From contig AP026135.1 in assembly GCA_030295235.1 (NCBI GenBank), forward strand, positions 1,210,103-1,274,102: a stretch of DNA of 64,000 bases, written 5' to 3'. Position 1 is the first letter of the stretch; the number at the start of each line of letters is the position of its first letter. Below the pieces are notes generated by a model. The model worked only from the letters and a program-made list of their open reading frames with translations, did not search any database and was not told where the DNA came from. This DNA is from Fistulifera solaris. Lineage: Eukaryota > Bacillariophyta > Bacillariophyceae > Naviculales > Stauroneidaceae. Of the stretch, positions 1 through 10,501 are shown piece by piece. Both the position numbers and the translations under genes were made by a program.

Positions 1-459
1 GCTCGTTTAGGTGTTGAGGAGCAGGCTTGCTCGACGCCCGTCAAGACACAGCTTTCGTCACTTAGCGAAGAACCTGAAGAAGAATTACCCTTATCCTCCT
101 CTCTTACGTCTAGCATGACACCGTCAAGACTTTCGTTCCGCGAGTCACAAACACAGGAGGATTTTTCGGCTGTCATGGTGACGCCCCCTGCAAGAGTCTC
201 CACACTGCGTAAGCGTTCAAACGATAGTGTAATGATGCCCATTCCGGATGACTTAGATGACAAGCCCAGTCGTATTTCTCCTTCTAACTCTCTTTGGTCG
301 ACGCCATTACCAAGCACTAGTAATCGTCTTGGTCGACAAGGACTCGCTCTGGTGTCTCCACCACCTGGAGACTGCCGCGAGTATCACGAAGGGAATGAAA
401 ATGGCCCTTCGCTTCCTATGCTCGTGGAAGCGGCCTGTCGTGCTATGCAGGCAAACTAA
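1..459 (+). CDS. C-terminal part of an unidentified Ser/Pro-rich protein (5' end outside window)
   Basis: The frame is open from the first base of the window to a TAA at 457-459, giving at least 152 residues, so this is the 3' end of a gene that starts upstream. The visible part has acidic patches (EEPEEELP) and many Ser/Thr-Pro sites (MTPSRL, VTPPAR, STPLPS), typical of a disordered, phosphorylatable tail. No domain is recognisable and I assign no function. An overlapping frame (257-541) is probably a shadow, although a splice near 330 cannot be excluded. Confidence 0.5.
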   Translation, partial: ARLGVEEQACSTPVKTQLSSLSEEPEEELPLSSSLTSSMTPSRLSFRESQTQEDFSAVMVTPPARVSTLRKRSNDSVMMPIPDDLDDKPSRISPSNSLWSTPLPSTSNRLGRQGLALVSPPPGDCREYHEGNENGPSLPMLVEAACRAMQAN

Positions 460-721
460 ATCTGCTTTATCGCGTCTTCAACTATCGATAACGTCTCGCA
501 CGTTCTTCGGCGAGGCTGTTGCGTTGATATTGTTCTGTTAATTTGTGGAAAATTTATATGTATGAAGCAGCTTCATGAAGCTGGTTGCATTAACGGCCCT
601 TTTGAAACGAGGGAAGTCGCTGTGAAATAAACTGTTAATTACATAGTTCATCTCAATTGCGCTAAATCAAAGAAGTAGAACGTGTGTCGATAAAGTCGCT
701 TTACAAGAAAACCTGAGTCAG

Positions 722-1877
722 CTACCTGATTACTTTGCGCTTTATGTTTTTTGAATATTCAAAAGGAGGCTTGCTGATGCATTCGACAGGTTCTTTGGTA
801 ACAGGATGTTTGAATCGAATCAACGAGGCATGAACGCACATTCTTTGAGGCTGTTGTTTTTGTACTTGCACCTGGACTTCCTCAGTAGCAGCGCCTGCTG
901 GTAATTCGCTCAATTTCAATCCACCATTCGGTGCGGCAGTACCTTGGTACCCGTACACAAAGTCCCCAACAATTGGATGACCACGTGCGGCACAGTGCAC
1001 ATTCAGTTGATGGGTTCGTCCTGAAATACTTGTTAATTGCAATCGTGTCACTGGAGCGACTTGCTGTTCGGGTTGCAGATAGTCTCTTGTTTTGACCACG
1101 AAGTGAGTCATAGCTGCTTTGGGCGCCTCCATTAGTTTCCGAGGCACTATGTCTGGATTGAGATCGAGCAATCGCCGTTGCTGTTCTTCTGTCGATACGC
1201 GCATGAACGGTGGATGATCGATATCACGCATAAGTGGTAATCGAATAAGTCCTTCCGACTCATTCAGATGTCCGACTACAAGCGCTTCATATTGCCTAGT
1301 AATTTTTCGTGTTCGAAAGAGTGTTTGCAGTCCTCGCACACCTTCCATGGTCAAGGCACAGACCATGAGTCCGCTGGTTTCTCGTCCCAATCGATGAACA
1401 ATCATTTGATCTATAGTAATACCAGAGGGCTGACATGCTTCAAAGACAACCTGCGCCAGTGACGGATATTCCTTGGATGTACATAGCACGCCGTACGGCT
1501 TGTTGACAACCACGAGATGGTCATCTTGGTAGACGATTTCAAGATCCTACATTTTATTAGAGTGAAAACGTGAGTCAAAGCGTCGGGTCGAGTTTAAACG
1601 GAACAATGACTACTGCGAGACTTACGCTTGGCTGTATGGTTGAACTTAACTCATCTTGTTTTCTTAAAATCTCCATTTGTGCTTGTAATTTCTGTCGCAC
1701 CTGTTCGGAAGGTGAGGAAGAAGAGTGCTCGGATATCTCTTGCGATTGATAGCGGCGTAGCAGTTCGGAATTCCGCGGAAGTAAAGATGGATTCAAAAGA
1801 GGAATGAAAGCTTGGCTATAAGCAAGAATCATCAATAACTGCAATGAGAAGCCGATGCTGAAGTAGGATGTTGCCAT
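722..1877 (-). CDS. RluA-family RNA pseudouridine synthase, probably plastid-targeted, catalytic Asp missing
   Basis: Two exons: 1877-1626 and 1546-722, with an intron 1625-1547 (GTAAGT donor, TGTAG acceptor, phase 0), giving 358 aa. Exon 1 starts at the only suitable ATG (1877) and encodes a hydrophobic signal peptide ending SQAF-IP, close to the diatom plastid motif ASAF-AP, so plastid import is likely. Exon 2 opens with DLEIVYQDDHLVVVNKPYG, the typical RluA domain start, and continues with TRLQLTSISGRTHQLNVH and GHPIVGDFVYG, which are the RNA-binding and fold motifs of this family. Family members isomerise uridine to pseudouridine in rRNA or tRNA using an Asp in HRLDxxTSG. Here the motif reads HRLGRETSG, so the catalytic Asp is a Gly. 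Either activity is lost, the protein has another role, or the base calls are wrong; the codon is GGA, two substitutions from GAT or GAC. The gene is divergent from the TFIIH gene. Confidence 0.85.
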
Positions 1878-2431
1878 GATCCTTCTGTCGTTTTTTTTGT
1901 GCAAAAGAGAGACAGAAATACAGCGAAACAGAGCGAATAGCAGTCAGCCGATTTCACTATCAAATCGACCAGCAATGAAAGGATAAGAGCTGTTTCCGGA
2001 GCACCGAAGAATCGGAAAAGATACAGAGCCAGGTGAATGCTATAGAAGAGTTGCTATAGATGGATCGAAGAGGAAGAGAAGTGTTTTGTTGACAGTTGAC
2101 ATCTGCTCGGCCGATCTCGATAATCAGTGATTCTCTGGCGCCGGCTGATAGATAGCGCGTTACTAGTCTTATCGGTTTTAAAACTCAACATCCTGCTAAA
2201 GGTGACACGTGTATCTTTTGAGTATTGCGCTGCGTGTAAGCGCCTTTTTTACGACTGCATTTTCAGTCACGTAACCCTATCCTCACGCTATATCCGACAC
2301 ACAGCACACACCGTGTGAATTGCAACCATTACTACAAAGTATAGTCGTCCATAAGCCTTACCGTCATATTTTTCTATATTCATTACTTCATTGTTATCCT
2401 TCTCGCTGTCATTCAATAATATTACAAAAGA
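1878..2431. other. Intergenic, divergent promoter region
   Basis: This stretch lies between the start codons of the pseudouridine synthase gene (minus strand) and the TFIIH p34 gene (plus strand), so it must hold both promoters and 5' UTRs. Small open frames such as 2127-2318 look random. No clear TATA box or repeat was seen. Confidence 0.5.
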
Positions 2432-3559
2432 ATGTCGAATCCGCTTAAGAGCAAGCGCACGAAAAACAGTACAATTCAGAAAGCGAACCGCAATTCACTG
2501 GCTGTGATAGTATTAGACGCGAGTCCTCTTGCATGGGGAGAACACGATGTAAAGAGGAAAGCTCTCGATCGAGCTCGTCAGGCGGCGGGTAAATCCAGTA
2601 TGGGACCGGCAATCTTAGAGGAAGTTTTGCAATCAGTCGTAGCATTATGCAATTGCGTTGTGTCTCTCGAACGCTCTTCTGCTTTGATTATTCTCGCTGT
2701 CGCCAACAACGAATGCGCAACTGTATTTCCCCGCAAAGATCAACTTGCACAATGGATGGTAGGTTCCTATACCCCAAATACGCAACACATTTCGGAATTA
2801 TTGATTACGGGTGTCGCGGAGCTGTTGACAAGAGTCGTGACGAACGACAAACCCCTAGATCCAGATTCCCGACAAGCGGCAATGGCTGCGGCCTTTTCGT
2901 CAGCTCTCTGTCTTTTAAACCGGATGATGGTTGTCGCTCGTGCCGGAGGAATTAGTGCTTTGCAGCAGCCGCACTATTTGGAGCGAGCCGAAGATGAAGG
3001 AGTAGTGGCCATGATGGAGACCTCCGGTAATAGAAATAACAATTCGAGTCTGAATGCAAACTCCAAGTCGGCGTGGTCGCCACGAATTTTATTGATCCAA
3101 GCGTCGGAAGATCGCGCTCGTGATTACAATGCTTTTATGAATTGCGCATTTGCGGCCAAGAAGGAAAATATTACCGTTGATGGATGTTTTCTCACTGCTT
3201 CGACCAATCCCAAGGATGCTACGACATCGTCAAGCAGTCGATTCTTGGAACAAGTCTGTGATTTGACGGGAGGTGTTTATTCGGCGCCATCCGGTATGGC
3301 ACAAGTTGGCGGTGCACTGACACAAGTATTGCTCAGTGTCTTTTTGGCGCCCGTGCCCTGTCGAGCGATATTGAACTTGCCGGCTTTGAATAAGGTGGAC
3401 TTTCGGGCTCGCTGTTTTGAAACGGGCGCGACTGTGGATCAAGCCTATGTTTGCAATTTGTGTTTGAGTATATTTCGAAATCGTCCGAGCGGCTCATATT
3501 GTCCCACGTGCCAAGCAAAAATTGCTGCTGCCGATCCTTCGAGACGGAAATCGATTTAG
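2432..3559 (+). CDS. GTF2H3: TFIIH core subunit p34 / Tfb4
   Basis: A single-exon gene of 375 aa with an ATG at 2432. Tfb4/p34 is a core subunit of TFIIH, which opens promoters for RNA polymerase II and opens damaged DNA in nucleotide excision repair; p34 pairs with p44. The N-terminal two thirds match the von Willebrand A-like fold of the family: it starts with LAVIVLDASPLAWG, then has RILLIQASEDRARDYNAFMNCAFAAKK and LEQVCDLTGGVY. The C-terminus has the expected C4 zinc ribbon, with Cys pairs in CNLCLSIF and YCPTCQAK. Length and domain order fit the family (about 290-340 aa) with a small Asn/Ser-rich insert near residue 205. The frame is intact. Confidence 0.93.
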   Translation: MSNPLKSKRTKNSTIQKANRNSLAVIVLDASPLAWGEHDVKRKALDRARQAAGKSSMGPAILEEVLQSVVALCNCVVSLERSSALIILAVANNECATVFPRKDQLAQWMVGSYTPNTQHISELLITGVAELLTRVVTNDKPLDPDSRQAAMAAAFSSALCLLNRMMVVARAGGISALQQPHYLERAEDEGVVAMMETSGNRNNNSSLNANSKSAWSPRILLIQASEDRARDYNAFMNCAFAAKKENITVDGCFLTASTNPKDATTSSSSRFLEQVCDLTGGVYSAPSGMAQVGGALTQVLLSVFLAPVPCRAILNLPALNKVDFRARCFETGATVDQAYVCNLCLSIFRNRPSGSYCPTCQAKIAAADPSRRKSI

Positions 3560-3920
3560 CTATGGTGACACACATTAGCTTGCCCAATTCAACTGACTCA
3601 AATTGCGTCTTGAGACTCGTGTGAAATAAAACTACGGCGCGTACTTGCTCGTTCGTCAAGCAAAGGCTACTATCCTTACAATTTGAATGCAGCGATTGTT
3701 CAGGACTCAGGTTATGAATGATTACGACCGTTCAAGCAAGAAGATGAAGACTTGAGATCCAAGCTGATGATTCTGATGCTTGAGACGCGGTTCTAAGAGA
3801 GAATTGTAACGAAATGTTAAGACCGTGATCATTCCTACGTAGACAAAACATTACTCCGTACAAAATATACGGTTGTGGACGTTCGAACAAGAAGCGTCTG
3901 AAGATTGTGGAAGAAATTTT
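3560..3920. other. Intergenic, between convergent genes
   Basis: Short 3'-to-3' spacer. It contains one copy of the 9-mer tactccgta (3852-3860), whose reverse complement recurs at 26184 and 46392. Nothing else was seen. Confidence 0.4.
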
Positions 3921-4730
3921 TCAAGAGTAAGGGAGGGGTAAGGAGCGATGAACCGCATGATGGTTTATATCTCCAACAAAAATGAAGACGCTTCCGAAAT
4001 GGGGCCCTTTGTTTTGAGTGGAGCTTGCGGCTTGCTTTTTAGGTCTTGTGAACGATCTTACAGTCGGCGAACGCACCTCTACCAAACTGGCAATACGCTT
4101 TGGGGGAAGCACTGCTTTGTCCCTTTTCTTGGTCGACACGTTTGCCGAGGCTTGTCCTACGGTTGGCAAGTTTACTCCTTCGCTTCCGATGCTGTTCATA
4201 GATGCTGTCTGCTGAGTTGCGAAGGAATCCTCCAGAAAAGGCAGACGTTTGGGTACGGTGGGAGGATGACACGATAGGTTTCTAGGTTCCTCAAGGGCTT
4301 TCGAGATCCGATCTCGATGTACTCGCCAGCAATTTCGGTATGATGCTTGCATTGGATTCCAATTTGCTTTGGAGCCAATTGTTGGTAGTGGATTTGATGG
4401 AGTGACTTTTGGAGGTTCCTGGTTTCGGCTTGCGTTTGATCGGTTTCGAATTGTCTGCATTCGCTGGTATTCCACATATGTTTCCTCGTGTTCGTCCTCC
4501 GACTCGGACGATAATTCATATTGATCGCTTGACGAATCATCAAACGTTATGTCTGATGCTGCACATGAGTCGTAAAACAACCAGCAGTCGATTCCTTCGA
4601 TCGGAATAACATCGGGAGAAAAATCATGCATCACGATGCTTTCATCATCTTCTCTCATGGTGACGATGCTTTCTTTCAAATTTGTGGTGAGTATATTTGA
4701 AGAGTCACGGTGGCCGTGTGCACTTTCCAT
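3921..4730 (-). CDS. Unidentified acidic/Ser-rich protein, paralogue of the 5467-6088 gene
   Basis: A 269-residue open frame with an ATG at 4730. No known domain. The N-terminal half is acidic and serine-rich (ITFDDSSSDQYELSSESEDE); the C-terminal half is basic and serine-rich. Three blocks recur in the neighbouring gene in the same order: ASDITFD, EYQRMQTIRNRSN and ATQQTAS. The next gene upstream on the same strand therefore looks like a tandem duplicate. Composition suggests a disordered, phosphorylated protein; function unknown. Conservation between the copies supports it being a real gene. Confidence 0.6.
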   Translation of the reverse strand: MESAHGHRDSSNILTTNLKESIVTMREDDESIVMHDFSPDVIPIEGIDCWLFYDSCAASDITFDDSSSDQYELSSESEDEHEETYVEYQRMQTIRNRSNASRNQEPPKVTPSNPLPTIGSKANWNPMQASYRNCWRVHRDRISKALEEPRNLSCHPPTVPKRLPFLEDSFATQQTASMNSIGSEGVNLPTVGQASANVSTKKRDKAVLPPKRIASLVEVRSPTVRSFTRPKKQAASSTQNKGPHFGSVFIFVGDINHHAVHRSLPLPYS

Positions 4731-5466
4731 TAAGAAGTATTTGGGTTCGTTTAGGAAAACAAAAGATCAATCAGACTCTTGCGTACCCTTTACGGGCTCG
4801 TTAAAGACGAGAGAAATCCTTGTCAGGGGACCTGCAAACAGAAAAAAGGTTTTTCGTTCGGATGGAATACAGAAGACGCCAGACTAAAAGACAGACGATT
4901 TCGACGCGGCTCTTGTTAGTCTGGTAGATTGAGACTTATCCGAATCTGGTTGGCGGGCTGGAGCTTCACTTGATTGCGTTGTGCTAATTGCCGATTACAT
5001 GGTTTCTTTGACTTTTTGATCCGGAAGAATTCTTGTTGACGGGAGAGAAAGGACTTGGATGACAGTACTATCTACTAGGGCTTAATGATTAATAATCACA
5101 GGCTTTTCTCACCGTTACCGAGTACTTAAATTTCGGAAGCGGTGAAAGTGAAAGGTACCAAGTATAAATAATTATTGAGTATTTTTTATGCTCGCATCTC
5201 CCGCTTTCGATCTTCGCTCGGATTTAAGCATTACTACGGAGTGTGAATCGTTATCACCTAAAGTGATCCAAATGCAAAGTTTCAATAATAAGCTATACTG
5301 TTCCCTCCTCGAGTCTCAATTTAGAATAATTCAAACATGGACCAACGAAGTTCTTCTGCCGGGGCTATCATCTACAAGCTGTAGTGCAGAACGAGCTACA
5401 AACTACGAGAGATCGATAACCTGTTGACTGAATACATAGGATATTTAACAGAAAACGATGTTTGCT
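4731..5466. other. Intergenic spacer between tandem paralogues
   Basis: Upstream region of the 4730 gene and 3' flank of its paralogue. A 79-codon plus-strand frame (5188-5427) has no supporting features. Nothing else was seen. Confidence 0.4.
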
Positions 5467-6088
5467 TTATCGAGTAATGGACTTTCGACCACCCCTTCGG
5501 AAAAATCGGCTGATCCGTTCGTTCTTTTTTGTATTCTTCTGAGAAGCAACAGTATCGTCAGCTCGTGTACTCTCGCGCTTGATCCTCTGCCCTCTACTAC
5601 CAGTAGCAAGCCATTGGAATTCATCGACACTGAGACTTGCAACAGATGTGGTTTGTTGTGTTGCAATCGTTTCATCGCACCTACGAAGATTTTTTTTTGC
5701 TTGCGTTTTGAGTTTTGCTTCGTAGACTCTCTTGTGCTTCAATTGATGAAGACGTGGCTGTACACTGATTACACTGATCTTTCATTCGCTTTGAATTCGT
5801 TGACTTGCTCGTCTCCTTTGTGTTCTTTCTCGTTTTCTTTTTGTTTGACCGATTTCCTGCTGTCAGCATTTGACGATAGTCATCAAATTTCTTACTTTCT
5901 TCTTCCTCTTGGGAACTCCACGAGTCATCCCATGAGGACAATGATGATTCATCGCCTTCGTTGAAATAATAATCAAACGTAATCTCTGATGCTGTCGAAG
6001 CGTTGAAGGTCTTAGAATCCTGTCGATGTTCCATTGCTGGAACGTTTGGCCACACGATAGCTGATCGGTGACTACTTGGTTGATTCAT
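5467..6088 (-). CDS. Unidentified acidic/Ser-rich protein, tandem paralogue, frame broken at an A9 run
   Basis: The ATG is at 6088. The first frame runs to a stop just after a run of nine A (plus-strand T at 5690-5698), giving 135 aa. If the run is one base shorter, translation continues in the other frame to 5467 and the protein has 206 aa. The downstream frame contains IATQQTTS, matching FATQQTAS in the neighbouring paralogue, and the upstream part contains ASEITFD and DYRQMLTAGNRSN, matching ASDITFD and EYQRMQTIRNRSN there. Homology on both sides of the run shows that the two frames belong to one gene. The break may be a sequencing error, a real inactivating indel or slippage. Function unknown. 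Confidence 0.6.
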
Positions 6089-7623
6089 GCTCTTTGTTTT
6101 TGTAATCCCCTAATTTATAACTTTGAACGGCAAGAAATCAATGAGTAAAGATCAATGCGCTGTTGCTTTTCGTTGAATGGCAACGCGAAAGTCATAAAAA
6201 CGTATCGAGTGTGTCTGGGCTGCCGAGTCAGTCGTCATTATCCAAATTCCGGTTTCCGTTTCTGGTTTCTGGTTTCTGATTCGTGCCTGTATTCGCTATT
6301 GATCTTTCGCAGTACACGATACAAAGCAAGCGATCACTGTGACCTGTAAGTAGATGATGCACATGGTATTCCATAATTGTTTTTCAAGATCTACCTAAAC
6401 CTAGTTCTGTCTTGGAAAATGTAATCTCTTTTGAGTTCTTCAGAGTTCTTGTGGATGGCAAATGGCGAATGGCGACCATAAGACCATAAGACCAATCTTC
6501 TTTCAATCATGCATGATGGGTCACGGGTTGCTGTCCCATTTCCAATCGTGTCGGCCGTTGGCCACATGCCGCATACAAGTACATGCCGCATAAACTTTGA
6601 ACGGAATCTTTTTCCTTTGAGAGATGAAAGCTGGATAGCTAATAGCAATTATCGGTGCTTTTAGAAGCTATTCTGTGCTCTTTGAAATGTACCCCGTATT
6701 TATTACTAACTCAAGACTCAACGGAGAACGAAATTGAGCACTGAGGACTCACTTATCAGCATTTGGCAGTCAGCAGCTCATTATTTGTTGTCATTCGTTG
6801 TTCTTGCTGTTTCTGATGCTTGGTCTCTGGGACGTTTGCTCCACGCTAAAGAAATGCCAAACAAAAACAAAATACGTTTTACATTGTCTGGGTCGTTTTT
6901 TCTGGTTTAGATTATGTTTTTCGCTTTGCATTTTTGTGCCAACTGTCACCTGATCGATTGATTAAATCTAGCCTCAACTCACATTCATTATCCCTGGTTT
7001 AATCATCCTTGCTTTAGATAGATTTATTACTTTATCACCTTTCTGCACTCTGAAACTCTGGAAGACCAACCACAAAATACCAAGGACAACTTTCGTTTTC
7101 ATGAGCAATAAATATCATCCATCATCATTCATCATCGACTCGCAGTCAAAGCAAGTTGCGATGCCTCCGAGTTAGAACGTCTACTGGTATATTCGAACCA
7201 ACAAACAATAATAAGCGACATGGTATGAACTTGAAGACGTAAAAAGCACGAAAGATGTAACGCTTTGAATGTCTACGTAGATTTCACGTGGCTCTTGTTA
7301 GGGGATTTATCGACAGAGGCCAACCCGGATCTACTAACGTCTGTAAGTCTTCAGCAGACGTCAGGCATCAATTAAGCGGCGCGTCCCACAAAATTCGTGA
7401 CGAAATTTTCTTCTTTTCTCATTTTTCGAAGCCCTGCAACAGACACACACACATTGCAACGTATTATTGCAGAGGAAAGAACCCCATAAAGGTCAAGACG
7501 TTTTCTTAACGTGGTTGTCAACGCTAAGTTCCTATTACATATCGTTCTGATCATCTTGTTAAATTAAATGGTGGTTTTGCTCGCAATTTGAACGACACCG
7601 ATAGCAAAGTTGTGTCGCCTCTG
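6089..7623. other. Intergenic, 1.5 kb, no gene recognised
   Basis: Divergent spacer between the 6088 gene and the LRR-like gene. It is AT-rich, with short direct repeats (gaccataagaccataagacc near 6475) and many broken short frames. A 5' non-coding exon of the LRR-like gene could lie here, but I cannot place one. Confidence 0.4.
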
Positions 7624-9402
7624 ATGATCGATTATTGCATGAGTTCTCTCTTGCGTCGATCTTACCACTCTGAACTATCATTCCACAACGGGATACATGT
7701 CTTTCTTTATGCTTTGTTGATTTATATTCTCATCCGTGTACACCGCTGGAAAAGCGCTGAAAGAGAACGGTATGACTGGCCGTATGTGAAGCTCGATCAA
7801 ATGAGATGCAGTCATTACAGGCAGATCATTGAGGAAGTCCGACTCAATAAAGTTCCTGCAAGCATAGAAATCATCTTTGAGATTCTAGAGTCGAAATTGT
7901 CAAGAATAATATGGCTCAATGAAGACACATTCATATCAATGAACGGATGGAGTATCAAACGCTTCATCGAAGCGCCCGAATTACTTAGAATGTTAGCACT
8001 AGATTTTACTTGCTCGAGGAGAAATGGGCCTTGGAAACGGATTCATGTTTATAGCAGATCTTCCCAATCCGCAGTCGAGGCTGTTTTGACTCTTATGTCT
8101 TTCGAACATCAGTTCAATACGGTGGACATTTGCTATCACCGGGACATTAGTGATCCCGAAACTCCCCTTGATATTTCCGCATTGACCCCCGAATTCATTC
8201 GAATGCTGTTGGAAGTGAGGCCAAATCGCCACATCGAAATTGGATTCGAAGGGCTCTGTTTCAGTTCTGAACAAAGTGAGGCTTTGGCACTCTACTCATT
8301 TTCTTTGAACTTGGGCCACAACACAACTGTCGATGGCCTAGCCTTTATCAACGCATTACGAAAGCGAGATCAGCCCCTACATTCGCTCAGCTTGCGAGAA
8401 CGACCATTTGACGACGTAAACTGGGACCGCCTTCTTATGCATCTAGCGGAAGGCAGAACAATGCTCGTTCGTTCTTTCACACTCTTTCATGGTTGTTTTG
8501 TTGGGCCAAACGACTGTCCTTTCCTCGTGAAAGCTCGAGTCGAACGGCTAACGGTGCATAGTGCATGCTTCCACGACGACGGAGAAGCTCTTGTTGAAGC
8601 AGTCGCTCTAGGAAAGTGCCCGCCCCATCTTCATCTTATTGGTTATCAACCGGAAATGTTCGTGCGGACGGTACAATCTCTTTCGGAAGAAACATGTATG
8701 TTGAAGAGTTTCTGGATCAGTCTATCAGGTCCGCAGCATGCATATCATCTTCGCCACGCTTTGCGGATCGCACTAGCAACTAACCGCTCCCTAGAAGTTC
8801 TTACCATCGACAATGTGGTAGACGTGAGTGACTGGGTGGCGATTTTTGCTCCTTTGATCTCGAATCAAACATTATGTAAGCTGTCCTTGAACCATATTGA
8901 ACAAACTAGTCCCGATGCTGCACGGGCAATCGTACATCTACTGGAATCGAATCGCAATCTTGAAATTTCGTTCAGCTTCTCGGGATCTCCTCGAAAACAA
9001 TGTCGCGATGCATGGGAGAAAACGATCGAGAATACTCAAAAACTGAATCGGTTTCTTCGGAACGCCACACCATTTGTCTCGAACAATGGACATCAATACC
9101 GAGAAGCTCTTTTCAATGAGGCTCTCGCTCGGAATCGCCATGACGTACGTCGTATGGCAATACTATTATCCCAGAATACCGATTTGTTGGCCAATGTCAA
9201 ACCTGCTATTGATTCAGCACCAAATAAGCACATTTGGTATGGTTCAAAAATGGAGTTGGCTCGGTTTTATCAAACGCAACGGCAAACTATATCACGATGG
9301 ATGGATGCTGTCCAAGAAAATGTACATATACGAGCGGATGATTTCGGACATCTTCTCACTGATGTTTTGATTTGCCACCGCGAGCAAGAGAGTGCCTTGT
9401 GA
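7624..9402 (+). CDS. LRR-like (RNI-type) protein with an N-terminal membrane segment
   Basis: A long open frame. The first ATG in it is at 7624 (MIDYCMSSLL), giving 592 aa; the frame is open 36 nt further upstream without an ATG, so an upstream exon is possible. Near residues 22-40 there is a hydrophobic stretch (VFLYALLIYILI) that could be a membrane anchor. The body has irregular leucine-rich units: FIRMLLEVRPNRHIEIGF, LHSLSLRERPFDD, LEVLTIDNVVDVSDW, LCKLSLNHIE and ARAIVHLLESNRNLEISF. These have the spacing of degenerate ribonuclease-inhibitor-like repeats and suggest a protein-binding solenoid. No catalytic domain is visible. Such LRR proteins are abundant and poorly characterised in diatoms. 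Confidence 0.7.
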   Translation: MIDYCMSSLLRRSYHSELSFHNGIHVFLYALLIYILIRVHRWKSAERERYDWPYVKLDQMRCSHYRQIIEEVRLNKVPASIEIIFEILESKLSRIIWLNEDTFISMNGWSIKRFIEAPELLRMLALDFTCSRRNGPWKRIHVYSRSSQSAVEAVLTLMSFEHQFNTVDICYHRDISDPETPLDISALTPEFIRMLLEVRPNRHIEIGFEGLCFSSEQSEALALYSFSLNLGHNTTVDGLAFINALRKRDQPLHSLSLRERPFDDVNWDRLLMHLAEGRTMLVRSFTLFHGCFVGPNDCPFLVKARVERLTVHSACFHDDGEALVEAVALGKCPPHLHLIGYQPEMFVRTVQSLSEETCMLKSFWISLSGPQHAYHLRHALRIALATNRSLEVLTIDNVVDVSDWVAIFAPLISNQTLCKLSLNHIEQTSPDAARAIVHLLESNRNLEISFSFSGSPRKQCRDAWEKTIENTQKLNRFLRNATPFVSNNGHQYREALFNEALARNRHDVRRMAILLSQNTDLLANVKPAIDSAPNKHIWYGSKMELARFYQTQRQTISRWMDAVQENVHIRADDFGHLLTDVLICHREQESAL

Positions 9403-9622
9403 CCTCCCTCCTCTGATGACTTGAGTTTCGAGCTTGTACATGGCTACTGACTCGTTTGTATTCTTCATTAATTGTTATTGGATTTCAATTAAGGCATCTG
9501 ATAAAATTATCAATTATCACGTTTCATATTACTTGCCACTATCTGTGTGGCTATCGAACGACCGATCATAAAATGTTATAGCGCGAACAACAAGCAACTT
9601 TAACGATGTACTGTAACTGTTT

Positions 9623-10501
9623 TCAGGGAGTGGGAACAACTTTTCGCTGCCCATCCTTGACCTTGAAATCAATGTTCGTCAGTCGCACTCCTCCTAAAAT
9701 ATGTTCGGGCAATGTTTCTGCTGAATCTCCTTCAAGTAGGAACATCATATCTACGGTCAAGCTCTTGGCGCACCCTATCGCACAACGAACAATTCGTTGA
9801 GCCACCTTATTCGAGCCGATATCGACAACCATTTCCAAGAAACGTTCGGTGCGCGTGTAATAGTGCTTTAGTTTTTGCCCTAGAACGGCGGGTTTGCTCC
9901 CCACTGCCTTTCTTACCATGACATTCCCCTCAACGATCCTCGGTATAAGTTTGAATGCCTTGTTGCGCACCTCATCATCATCACCAAAGAAGAATGGCTC
10001 CGTCAATTTTCCGAGCGGCGTCGAAGTATCCTTCAAAACACTAACATCTTCAATACCAAAGTACGCAACCCAATGATACGTAGCAGTGCCCGCCGGAACA
10101 CACAGATTCACCGCATAAATGAACGCCGGTAGGATTTGCTCACCCGTTTCCTGTTCTTCTCGCAAAGCTGTTTGAATCCGTTCGCTGGGATGCGAACACA
10201 ACCCCGTCAACAGAGGTTCATCTACTTGCACGAGATCACACGTCAGTAATTGAAAAACGCTCGGAAGAGACGGAGTCTTCACTTTATCTTCCAGATAGGT
10301 AACACTGCGGACATCAAATTCACGCGCATCTCCTTCCTCCCAGGCATTGCGACGCAGCGGCATAGGAACAAGTACAAACTGTGCTGTCTCGTAGGGATTA
10401 TGACGGACGCGCTGTTTCTCGAGTTCTTCATCCGAGGACGGAGCTGTCGGAGACGACGGGCGCGAATGTTTGTTGCGTCGAGCTTGAATGCGTGCTAACA
10501 T
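9623..10501 (-). CDS. EDR2 C-terminal (DUF1336) domain protein
   Basis: A single exon of 292 aa, ATG at 10501. The C-terminal half carries the signature of the EDR2-C/DUF1336 domain of plant ENHANCED DISEASE RESISTANCE 2 and START-domain proteins: GSKPAVLGQKLKHYYTRTE, then FLEMVVDIGSNKVAQ, SLTVDMMFLLEGDSAETLPE and HILGGVRLTNID. The upstream part (FVLVPMPLRRNAWEEGDARE, YLEDKVKTPS) fits the start of that domain. There is no PH or START domain, so this is the stand-alone form found in algae. In plants the domain is linked to lipid binding and membrane association; the role here is inferred only from family. Confidence 0.85.
   Translation of the reverse strand: MLARIQARRNKHSRPSSPTAPSSDEELEKQRVRHNPYETAQFVLVPMPLRRNAWEEGDAREFDVRSVTYLEDKVKTPSLPSVFQLLTCDLVQVDEPLLTGLCSHPSERIQTALREEQETGEQILPAFIYAVNLCVPAGTATYHWVAYFGIEDVSVLKDTSTPLGKLTEPFFFGDDDEVRNKAFKLIPRIVEGNVMVRKAVGSKPAVLGQKLKHYYTRTERFLEMVVDIGSNKVAQRIVRCAIGCAKSLTVDMMFLLEGDSAETLPEHILGGVRLTNIDFKVKDGQRKVVPTP

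Noticed and set aside
5188-5427. 79-residue plus-strand frame
   Set aside because: No domain, no paralogue, located in a spacer; not enough to call a gene.
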